Assembly (NCBI RefSeq): GCF_022201045.2
Contig: NC_068562.1
Span: 806,001 to 870,000 of the forward strand
Reading direction: 5' to 3'
DNA length: 64,000 bases
Source: Citrus sinensis
Lineage: Eukaryota > Streptophyta > Magnoliopsida > Sapindales > Rutaceae
Below are positions 24,210 through 34,826 of this stretch, piece after piece; the first letter of the stretch is position 1; every line of letters begins with the position of its first letter. Below the pieces are notes generated by a model that saw nothing but the letters and a program-made list of their open reading frames with translations, had not been told where the DNA came from and made no database searches. Position numbers and translations under genes: made by a program.

Positions 24210-24272
24210 AGCGGCTAACCGCCTGAGGCTAGCGGCTGGCCGCCTGAGGCGAGCGGCTGGCCGCCTGAGGCT
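24210..24272. repeat. Three 21-bp tandem units in the LTR
   Basis: Three copies of agcggctggccgcctgaggc plus one base, at 24210, 24231 and 24252. The first has AA for GG inside. Each unit is itself partly palindromic (gcggctggccgc). It is a GC-rich island in an AT-rich LTR. Confidence 0.9.
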
Positions 24273-25178
24273 ATATTTTCAAATTTTAAATTAAAGTGAA
24301 AAGTTTTAAGAACTTTGAAATTTATGGATATTATGTTAAATTTTGAAAAAGACCTCTTTGAAAAGTACTAATATATTTGTGGCCATATAATAATTTCATA
24401 AAGTTTTGGTACGACAAGTATTATTTAGAAATTCTGAAATTGGACCTGTTTACAAACATTTATGACGTTTTGGGCTATATTATAATTATAGAAAGTTTTG
24501 GTCTAAAGTGTAATTTTGGTGAACAGTATTACTATAGGAAAATTCAAAAATAACGGTAATATCACTGTTACAAGCAGCTAGCTGGATAAATCAAGTGGCT
24601 AACCACTTGGTTGCGTGAATTTGCCTATAACGGCTAGTTTTTAGGCTTTTACTATAAAAACTCAACTCCAACTTCATTTTAAGAACTAATGCAAGCATAA
24701 ATAAGATCATATAACATATATTGAGCTTTCATTTCGCAAATCATCATTTATTGAATCATCATTGAGCTATAATTTATTTATCCACTCTTAAAGAGAGTTT
24801 CATTGTTGTAATTTTCATTTCTCATAAAATTGTGAGTGTACAAATATGAGAAACACTTGGGGTGAAGAGATTGAGGAAATAATCTCTTGATTGTAAAAGT
24901 CCGTTAACACCTTAGAAGTCAATTGTAAACATTTGAAGCCTTGAGAGGTTTGGATATTGAAATCCTCAAGCGAGGTGAGCTTGGAGGCGTAAACGTAGGC
25001 ACAGATTGTCAAACCACATAAAAATATTTGTGTTTGTTTTCTCTTTTCTTACTCTTTTACTATTGTACTATATTTAATTTATTATTTTTGTATTTAATTA
25101 AGGCAATAGATTAAATTGTTGTGCAAATTGTTTAGCATAAAATTTAAAATCTCAATTAACCCCCTCTCTTGGGTTGCA

Positions 25179-27180
25179 TAACTCGCATAACTCGCATGTC
25201 AAATCTTTCTAAATTTTTCAAAACACATATAAATATTTCAAATATTTATAGTATGCTTCCCAATACTTTAAAATATTTTTATTTGGTGCCTATATAACTA
25301 ATTTTTTTAAAAGGATTAATTTTACCTTTTCGTATTTAAAAATTTTATTTTTAAAAATAAATATAGAAATTAGTTAAAAGTTACAAATGGAAAAAGAAGA
25401 ATATTTTACCTTTTTATATTTTTTAGTATTATCATTATTAATCTTTTTTTTATTTTGTAAAGGTATTTAAAGAAAATATAGATATAAAAAAAGGGGAAAA
25501 TCAAAGAATAAAAGATGATTGGTTGTTCTAAGTTTTGGATTTTATAGATTCTAATTTTCTGGGTTTGGATTTTAATCTTTAGAAATTAAGTTTTAATTTT
25601 AATTTAATGTAAGATTAGATTTGAATAACGGTTGTATAGTTATCATGTACGTGAAAGGAAAAAAAATTGAGAAAAAAATGAAAAAAGAGTAAGGATAAGA
25701 AAAAAAAAGAAAATGAAAAATGAAAGAAAAAGACGAAGATAGCATGACTTGTAATTTTGAAATTTAATCTTGATGGCGTTATCGCGATTTACATATAATA
25801 ACATGTCTTGTAATTTGCTTACCTAACATGTATAATTTAGGAATTTTGTCAATTTATTTAGGTTCATTAAATTATTTCAACAGTTTATTTTTAATTTCTT
25901 TTTCACTGTTTACACATTAATATTTTAATTGTTTAACTTTTTTATTTTTCAATGACTAGTCATATATCAACTTTTTTTTTTATCCTCACAATGTACTTAC
26001 AAGAGTATTCTATTAGGGTCGGTCAATGGCGGTCAATGATTAACGATAACGAGTTTTGGGAGTAAGGGAGGCGATTGAAGATTGTCACAAATAGTAGGGG
26101 GCAGGTTGAAATTTTCTCACTAATTATTATATGTGTATCATATGTAATTAAATTTAATATAACTATTACTTAAATATTAATTTTTAAAAACACATAATAT
26201 AACATAATTTATTTGTTATATGGTTAACTTTATACTTCTAATATATTATACAATTTCTAAAGCTTACAAACAAATTGGTGATTTAACAACTATCTTTAAA
26301 ATAAAAAAATAAAAGCATTTGAATTTTGAAATCCTAATGTGTATGAGAAAATAATTAATTATTCGTATTCTTTTGTTGTCCATGGTTTAAAAGTATAATT
26401 AAGAAAAAAGAGAAGTGATATGGTTAGCATCTGATCAAAGTTTATAAGCAAATTGGAAATAATTAGTTATAAAAGGAATTAGTTAAGTATTTAGTAAAAT
26501 TTATTTTAAAAAGTGGTATAAATTATTAAACTAATTGTAAATATTTGGTAAATCCTACTGATAAACTATTATAAGAATGCAAATTACTGAAAATACACAT
26601 AATGTTTAATAAATTTATTTACAGTTTTGCACAATTATAAACATGTATATATAAATTTTTTTGTTGTATATAATGATTGGTAACTAAAAAATATTTATAT
26701 TTTATTGATTTTATTTCTTTTATTTTGTTATATCAATATAAAAGGTAATAATAATAATAATCTTTTTAAATTTAGTAATTTTATTAGGATAATTTTAGTT
26801 TTTTTTTTAAATTTATATGTGATGATATATATGAAATTGTATTAATGAGTTATTATTGATTTCCGAGTGTTGAGGCAACTTACATTTTAAATGGCACACT
26901 TTATTGCATTTGAATGTTTTGCGTTACTTAATGGAAGGTGAATTACACCACGTTGTACTGCATTAATATTGTATTATATTAATGCTTTATGATGCTAGGT
27001 AGTACATTGAATTGCATTAATTTTTATTTATCCTAAGGTTTGGTATTTCATTGCACTATCTTAATTTTATGGTAGTTAATTAGTAAATTCAATGATTATC
27101 TAATTTTAGACATTAATATTCTTTTTCCAAGACGCCAGCACACCCCCCCTCCCGATTTGTTAAGTTCGAAACAAGCTTAA
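25179..27180. other. AT-rich intergenic stretch
   Basis: I see no gene, RNA gene or clear element. There are long A/T runs throughout. Confidence 0.45.
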
Positions 27181-27556
27181 GAGCATCACCAAAAGACTCT
27201 TCAAATAAGATTTTATTAATTATTTGAAGAGCCACCTCAATATTTAAGGCTCCAAAAGACATTCCAATTAAGATTCTTCAAATAAGAAATGATTCTCTCT
27301 CTTCAAATTTGGAGAGTTGATTTCTCCCTCTTCAATTTATATTTTATTACTTTTCATTGAAGAAAGAGAGAGAAGTGCTTTAATTACTATTGACTTTTCC
27401 TTTAAAAAAATAATTATTTGATTAAAATAATATTAACTTATTTCTATTTGAAGAGTCTTTTGGAGAATATCATATTTTTTCACCATTCTATTTGCCACAT
27501 AGGTAAGCAAATAAGTATTTGAAGAGTAAAATTTATAGAGGCTTTTGGAGATGCTC
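27181..27556. mobile_element. 376-bp MITE with TAA target duplication
   Basis: Flanked by TAA (27178-27180 and 27557-27559). The ends are inverted repeats: GAGCATCACCAAAAGACTC at the left and, reverse-complemented, GAGCATCTCCAAAAGCCTC at the right. ATTTGAAGAG motifs recur inside both ends. There is no coding potential. This is a PIF/Harbinger-type (Tourist/Stowaway size class) element by its 3-bp TAA duplication. Confidence 0.8.
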
Positions 27557-29158
27557 TAATAAAATCAAACATCAATTTTAATGAACAATTAATTAAAAAA
27601 AACCAAAAAAAAAAAGAAAGAAAAGAACCCGGTCACTACAGAGTTTCAATTTAATAATGACATTGCAGCAATTTTAACACTAGTTCTGAAAAAAAATATT
27701 ATAAAACAGTGACTCTCACCCAACAACCAATTCAATGACTGTAGACACTAATTCTAAAAAAAAAAAAAAAAAATTCTATAATGAAATCCGAACATTCGAA
27801 AATAAACCCTAAATCATAAATCTAACTCATATTAAGAAATCAAATTTGCATCTTGATCATTCATGTGGTGAAGGATAGGAGCGAGGGTGGAGGAGCAATA
27901 CTGTCTCGTGACTAGGTGGTGATGGAGCTATGGTGTTGGACAGCGCAGTGGTAGCAGGGTTGTGTTATCGCGCAACACGATAGTGGTGGAGCTGCAATGT
28001 CACGTAGCAAATCAAGATGGCGTGGTGGTGGAGCAAGGCTACCGTACATTCGGAGGAGAGAAGAGAAAACGAAAATTGGCTGATGGGTGTTTGGAAGATA
28101 AATGTGAGAAACGTCTTTTGATTCTTTTGTTTTTGAGATGTAATGCAATTCGATATAAATCCAATTCAACTCCACCGCAGTAAATTTATTTATTAATGCA
28201 ATGCCGTGAAACAGCCAAACGTGAATATTGTAATATTTTAATTCAATGTGAGACTAATACAATATAATGAAGGGTGCCGAGCATGTCCTTAATTCAGTTC
28301 ATAGTAATCTAAATCTCTCCACCTGAAATATTAGTTGAGCTTGTCGTCGCAAGGATAGAGACAATTGACGAAAGAGAACCAACCACATCGGACAAAATAA
28401 GGGTAGAGACAATTGACGAAAGAGAACTAACTACATTGGACAAAATAATGGACCTTTTTCTATCCATGAGAACAAATTTCCGAGCCGTATCACATGGATA
28501 AGGGCCCAGCAAGCTGGCTTTATACCTGTCACTAATTTCTATTTGTGATTTAATTTTTGTTTCTTCATTAACTAGAATATGATTCACCGGATGAGAAGTT
28601 ACATCAGACCTTTCAGTGATTTTTGATATTCCATTTCGAACTAGCTGCACAATACAATAGTTTCTAGACAGCACCCACGTCTACGTCTTGCGTTATGCAT
28701 TATTTTTCCACTTCAGGTTCATGGAGTGAATCCGCGTCTTTAAGCAATGTGCAGCAACAAGCAAACCCTCCGGTGTAACTTGGACTAACTACCAAACAAC
28801 TGGCAGCGAAATCTTGTTCTGATATTGATCATGAGGATGCGTTATATAATTTTACTCAAGGCAAAGGCAACATAGGCGAAAGGAATCAAGGATCCCATGC
28901 ATGTGTAGTCAACGATTAACAAACACCGAGCATACAAAACCATATAACTAATTCAAACAACACTATACCTTCACAGAAAAGGTCTATAATACATCATGTT
29001 CAGATCTAAAAGAGATTAATTTACATATGGTTAAATTCATGGCATGGAAGCATCTGCAATACAAGTTTCATAATAAGCGGTAATGGGTATCTACCTCTTC
29101 TTCGGTTTCAAGGTCAATGAATCTCCAGCAGGAGCTGAATAAGTCTTAGATTTCTTCA
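27557..29158. other. Intergenic; gene-fragment-like frames but no confirmed gene
   Basis: A GC-richer patch at 27870-28180 has overlapping short frames on both strands with no recognised domain. A 121-codon minus-strand frame (28309-28674) is unrecognised. Its downstream third consists of the tandem repeat at 28353-28449, so it may be a transposon or gene fragment. About 28990-29158 is the likely 3' UTR of the MCA gene. Confidence 0.35.
28353..28449. repeat. 48-49 bp tandem repeat, two units
   Basis: Two units, 28353-28401 and 28402-28449, share 'agagacaattgacgaaagag' and an 'acaaaataa' end, differing at a few bases. Confidence 0.85.
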
Positions 29159-32100
29159 TTATGATTCCATGATTTGTGATGGTGGGGGGCTTGTTTTTGT
29201 CTTCTCAGGACCTGCAAACCGGTTTAGCAAAAGTATAAGAAAAATTTGAGAAACACAAAGTAAGAAAGGAAGGAATCTGCGATGACGAACAGGATTGGGT
29301 ATCCTCAAACTTAATGACAAAGTTATCTAAACTTTTCAGTCTTCGACATCTACAAGAGAATCATGGCATTCTAACAACAGTATGTTAAGCTATAGTATGG
29401 TGCATACCATATATGCCGCGGATCTCTACTTCTCGCCATTCTTGGACGAGGGCACAGCAGCAACACATAAAATGTGACAAGAAATCATCAACAAAGCCCC
29501 CCTGCCAAAGGAAGTGATTTAAGCAGTAGAATATGTGGAAACAAATTAAATGAAGATCAATTATATAATTTGGTAATCATTATGAATCTTATTCTGCTGT
29601 CCGCACATGTTCTTGCGCAATCAAATTTTTTTTGAGACAAACGATTTTGAATCATTTAATTCTCAGCATATTTCTTTAATTATTTTCTTTTCTACATTAA
29701 TACAACTTCGCACATAACCCATCAATTGAGCCAGCACAAGTAAATGATTATGAAAATGATCATATTTTAGAAATACACAACAATTAAACCATATATTTTA
29801 GATGAGGGAAAAACAACATTCAGCAGGTTTATAGGGTATTGATGACATAAGGAGATGATCTTGCAGTGGCAAGGAGAAAATACCGCGATGTTCAATGTCT
29901 TACGAAGCTTCCTTCTGATGCAGCAAGTATAGCAACAGCATGACAATATCAACGAATATGCCATCAGTTCATTACATGCTTCTGCAGAAGCTGAAGACCA
30001 TGGAAACAAAACTTTGCCGTGTTAGCTTTGAAGTGATAGCAAAACCATGTTGAGAATTCCAAAAATGCTTGGATGTTAAGTTGACAATTATAGAAGATTT
30101 TTTAAAAAAAAACAAAAATTAAGGGTGATTCATGACTAGATCATTCTTGGACAATCATGATGTTCCAGTTAAATCCCAATACTGCATTTTACAACCAAAT
30201 AAATTGTGTAAATCAAGATCAGAAAATAATACTAAAAACCTTTGAGCATTAGAATCACTAGTTCCAAAGCATGAGTCTCAGAAACACATAAACCATCACT
30301 TTAGAACAAAACTAGATCACCAGCGTATATATATATATTGAGAAAAATGAAAAAAAAATGAATAAATTCTCCTAATAGCCTCAATTTCGGCATATTTTTG
30401 TAAAAGAGCTAAAAATCGAAAATTATATTTTGCAAATAAGTAATTCCTGGATTCACGAGCCCACGTAAAATGCACATTATATGCAGCCACATTCCAACTC
30501 TATAATAAGTAATCACGGGACATGTAATTTGAGAGTTCAAAACTGATCACAGCATCAGAATACAACTTACACATGTGCCTGCTAGTTGCCACAGTAGCAA
30601 TCTTTGAAAATGTGCCACAAGGATAGAAAAATGTCTTCATACCTGTGATGTAGACAAGCTACTAAGAACACAAAGCATGGCTTATAACAGAAAAACAAAT
30701 AATTGAAAAATACAAACCCAATCTGGCAGCAAAAGCAGTGACAACTTATGATAGAGGTTAGCTACTGACAGTATATGATTAAGAGCTCAACTTTACTAGC
30801 ATAAATCACGCCAGATCTTACTATTAGAGCAGATGTTAGAACAATGGTGTTAAAAATACTATCAACATAATTAGACCAACAAAATACAACTTTCCAACAG
30901 AGAGCTAATAGTGATAAACAGCCTGAAAGGACATACACAGAAGAGGTTCTGAACAACAGCCAAGCAAATCAGTGTGCCATTCTTCATGCTGATAAGAACC
31001 TTCCCTTGACAGCAGATCACGTCCTGAAGAAACTGAAGATGTGTTTCTGGAAGAAAAGGTTGCATCAAATTGTAAGTCTTATGAAGTGAACAAAAATCAT
31101 AATGAAGTGCACAATCAATGTTTCTTGATCTTGTAAAACATGTCTTTGAAAAAAAATAAAATAAAATAAACTGATAAAATTAAGATTTAACAGTCAGTAA
31201 TACTAAACTGATGATAGCATCAAATCTCATAACCATGCAACCAAATAGATGGCTGAGCAGAAAAGCTGCCAAAAATTAAGAGAGTGCACTTAGTAAAATC
31301 CTAAAAGTGCAGTCATTACCAAATCTAAGTCCAGTTACATACTGCTTTTATTATGTCAACAAGACCTTATTTGTCAGTATCGGTACCGCCAAATATAGAG
31401 CAAATAGGAGGCGTATATATTATATATATGTATATAGTGTGATTTACATGTTATCATAAACACATTTTTTATCTTTTATTGCTTTCAATCTCGTATGCAA
31501 AAAAAGTCAAAATAAAACAAACCTTGAATTTGTGCGAGCATCACATTTGTTAGATTTTTCATTAAATGAATGATTTTTCCCGTTATCGGTGTCTGAATAG
31601 TTACACTCCACTTTCTTAGAACTTTTCTTCGGTGAAACCTCCTCTGGAAGATGATTTGCTGAAAAAGCTTCCGTGACATCAATCAAACGTTGAATCACTT
31701 CACACTGGCTCACATCCATTTGAGTTTGTGATCGTTGTAGCTCCAGCTGAAGCTTTTCATTTTCCTTTTGCAGCACTTCGTTAAACCCCATTTTTGGATA
31801 GGAAGTAGATAGAGTTTTCTTCAAAACCATAGTTTCATGTTTTGAAGGTTCCCGTCTCAAGATAGCATCTTGCATCTTTTGATCCTCCTCATCCAATGTA
31901 TACTCACGTTGATCCTTCTCAATATCTTCCAATCTCTCCTGTCAATATCAAATGACCAAAAATACTTAACTTCAATTGGGCTGCATAAACACAAAATCAT
32001 ACAAACAAATAAACCAAAAGTCAAGCAGAATACAGAACTCTCATAAAAACATAACAAGCATCAGATTTTACTCCAGCTGTGAGGCAAAATTAAAGGAAAT

Positions 32101-32774
32101 AGCATTGCATGTATTCATCAACAAAAGCAATAGAATTCATGACTGTATCTTCAGACATTATAATAGTGATTATGTCGATCTCCCCAAGTTCCAATCTAAT
32201 CCAATAATAGCAATGAACTTCTTTTCTGTAATTCAGTCGTCATAACTGGATCTTCAGACATTATTCACAAACAAAATCGGATGCACAGTAGATCTTATTG
32301 CAATTGAGTGATTATTGAAACATATTACAACAAGATTATAAAATAATAATAGAGCAATGAATATACCCTGACACGAGCATTATCCACGAGGGTAATGAGG
32401 GGAACGATTTTCAAATACCGATCAATCTCAGTCTGCGCTTTTCTAAACTGATACACGATGTTCCATCCCATGGCAAGCAAATAAAGATAACTTCGATCCT
32501 GGCAACTATTCACCAAAAGGTACGACCTTCTCAGCGCATCCTCCAGCTGTTCAAGAGGTTCCCGTGTCTCTGGATACTTCTTAAGCTCAGAGATCTTGAG
32601 CTGCTCCAGCAAATTCCCTATCAACTTCAGGTGCTGCGCAAATTGCCTGCAGTTCTTCTTGTGCATTCTCGCCGTGCTCGCTGCTTTTACTATCAGTCCT
32701 ATCAAACGAACGGCGTCAAAGCCCGCCAGCTGGGCCACGTTCGCTATCTCTCCAAAATGCTCCCAATTTGCCAT
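29159..32774 (-). CDS. MCA1: MCA-family Ca2+-permeable mechanosensitive channel (MID1-complementing activity)
   Basis: Seven exons on the minus strand: 32367-32774, 31523-31938, 30937-31046, 30571-30642, 29884-29990, 29408-29501 and 29159-29211. All borders are GT/AG and phases close to 419 aa, against about 421 in Arabidopsis MCA1. MCA proteins are plasma-membrane proteins that admit Ca2+ on mechanical or hypo-osmotic stress. The N-terminal ARPK-like region is highly conserved (NCRQFAQHLKLIGNLLEQLK, YLYLLAMGWNIVYQF), with one hydrophobic segment near residues 15-35. An acidic EF-hand-like stretch (REYTLDEEDQKMQD) is followed by a coiled coil (LQKENEKLQLELQRSQTQMD). The C-terminal Cys-rich PLAC8 domain includes WHTDLLGCCSEPLL, FFYPCGTFSKIATVAT and SLILSCCCYTCCIRRKL. 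Whether this is the MCA1 or the MCA2 orthologue is not settled. Confidence 0.95.
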
Positions 32775-34561
32775 GTTTATTATTCAATTTAACTGAACTC
32801 CGTAAACACTGACCCAAAAAAATTTACAAGACTAATCAGGAAATGCTGAATTTGAATATCCAGTGAATTTGAGAGAATTTTTACTTTGGTCGTTACCTCG
32901 TCAAATGAAAGGTATTAAAAGAAAAGGAACGGCGTCGTTTGCAAAAGTTGCTCCGGTTGCATTGTTGAACAGGCGCTCCTCGTCGGCAAGATCTCTTCGG
33001 TCATTTCATTTAGACTCGAATATCGTCAATGATTCTAAAAAAGCCAATAAGGATTCGCTCAAACAAATATGAAACAACTATCAGATTCCAAAAATCTCAA
33101 GAATTAGCCATGACGCTTCTTGATTGTCACATTTTCAAGCCAAAAAAAAAAAGAAATAAATTAAATGAATAAAGCAAGTAATAAAACAAAAGATATCCTT
33201 TGCTTGAACTCACTTCAACTTGAAGAAAGCGAGAAGCAAAAAAAAAATAAATGCGAATGCTCATGAAACACTCACCTAGTTGGCTACTTGAAATTCATTA
33301 TTTATTAGTTTAAATTGGTAGCTTTGAAAGAAGAAAACAAGAAAGAAATGTCAAAATGGAAGAGAAAAAAGAACATTGAATTTAGGGAATGACAGACATT
33401 GCTTTGCGCGGAAGGCAGTTTCTTCTTCTTCTTCTTCTCAGTGAATGGATTTGGACTTTCTGAGTTGAGAGAGAGAGAGGTCTCAAATCTCTCTCTATCT
33501 ATTATCGGTCACAGTATCGGTGTGCTTTTGGATTTTTGTCTCTGTGCTGCTATGTGGCCTGGAAGTGGCATTCATTTAACAAGACTAATGAGGAATTAGT
33601 GGTGGTGGTGGTGACTGGAAGTACGGGAATGCCCCTGGGTGGTATTTGTATTTACGAAAATTATTGGTGCCTGGCGCCGTTGGGGCGAACTTCACGGGAC
33701 TGAATGCCAGAGTGTGGATTTCGTTGACTATGATGAAGATTTAGGGTCGGATGCTGTAATAAAAAAGCGCCAGCTGGCATCACCCTTTGAAGATACACCG
33801 TAATTTGCTTTCTTGCTGCAGAGTGCTGGCCGAAACACAAGATGTCACACAAAAGGATAACGACCATGTGTCATTATGGCTAAAGCAATACTACTTTTCT
33901 AGGTGGCCCTTTAAGGCATAATAATGGCGATGGGTAAAATTGGTTGAGAGCCCATATTCAACTGAATCGGCTTATATATGGTTTCTAATTTCTGGTCCTG
34001 TGAAATTCATGAAAACATACGAATTCCTTACATCTGATATTAGATTATTTAAGGGTGCGGTTTCTCTAACTTAAAATTATAATTTTAAATTTTTGATTTA
34101 ATTGTTTATTTATTAGATTCCGTCATTACATTGAGTGAATCCAATAAATAAAAAATTAAATGATTTTTTAAATTAAGAGAACTCTCTCATTATTTAAATT
34201 CAAGGGTAGTAAAACGGAAGTGAGATGATAGAAAAGAAACTCAAATTTTTTTATTTCCAAATGTAAATATAACCTTAACAAAAAGTTCAATAAAGAAATC
34301 TTATTCCAACTATGGTTGGTCAATAAAGCCAGTTTTTCTGTCCCAGGTGTCTCTTCCCTTTCATCCGTTACCATTAGTGCAAGAAGCTGCTCGCTTTGCT
34401 GTCGCAGGTCTTCTTGCCTCTTATCCAATGCCTGGGGTAAATTCTTTGAACTCCGGTCAATAGACTATCTTTACTTGATGATTGGCTATATATAATCCAA
34501 TTAGTTCAATCTAATTTTAAGAGTGAATCAGTCTAATATTGTCTTATAAGTTCTAAATGTA
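32775..34561. other. Upstream of MCA; possible orphan exon near 34331-34431
   Basis: Presumed MCA promoter and leader to about 33500 on the minus strand. No confirmed gene follows. At 34431 downwards on the minus strand, a consensus acceptor (ccccag|GC) precedes an open, acidic and Gln-rich frame (LDKRQEDLRQQSEQLLALMV) of about 35 codons. It looks like a lone coding exon, but I found no partner exons. Confidence 0.35.
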
Positions 34562-34823
34562 GGGTGTGTTTGAGATTGAAGTATTGTACCTTATAGTTAT
34601 TATGGAAAAAAAAAATTGTAACTATAAAATAAAAATTAATAATATATAATAAATAATAATTTTTAAAAAAAAATTATTAAAAATATAATAAAATTTTCAT
34701 CATATAAATAAAAAATCATATTAATATAGCTTTTAAGTTACAGTAGTTAGTGTTTACCAAACGCTTTAGTACTGTAACTTTTAAGTTACAACTGCTCAAT
34801 CTCAATTTTAAACAAACGCACCC
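34562..34823. mobile_element. 262-bp MITE with GTA flanks
   Basis: Left end GGGTGTGTTTGAGATTGA. The right end, reverse-complemented, reads GGGTGCGTTTGTTTAAAATT, followed by 'gagattgag'. GTA stands directly on both sides (34559-34561 and 34824-34826). The interior is AT-rich, with a 'gtaacttttaagttac' palindrome near the right side. This is a non-coding MITE, probably PIF/Harbinger-like from the 3-bp duplication. Confidence 0.7.
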
Positions 34824-34826
34824 GTA

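Larger units (their letters stand above)
22857..25178. mobile_element. Copia-like LTR (solo or fragment), interrupted by a MITE
   Basis: It begins TGTTAGCG and soon reads 'ttttaatgataacaaac', a segment I associate with SIRE/Maximus-type Copia LTRs. It ends near '...aaccccctctcttgggttgca'. The 3' half holds a TATA-like 'ctataaaa' at about 24650 and a 'gcgaggtgagcttggaggcg' segment typical of such LTRs. There is no internal retrotransposon coding sequence on either side. Removing the MITE at 23011-23835 leaves about 1.5 kb. No clean 5-bp target duplication is visible. Confidence 0.5.

Noticed and set aside
24210-24272. Short regular GC-rich repeats that might suggest a CRISPR array.
   Set aside because: There are no spacers between the units, the setting is a plant nuclear LTR, and no cas genes are present.
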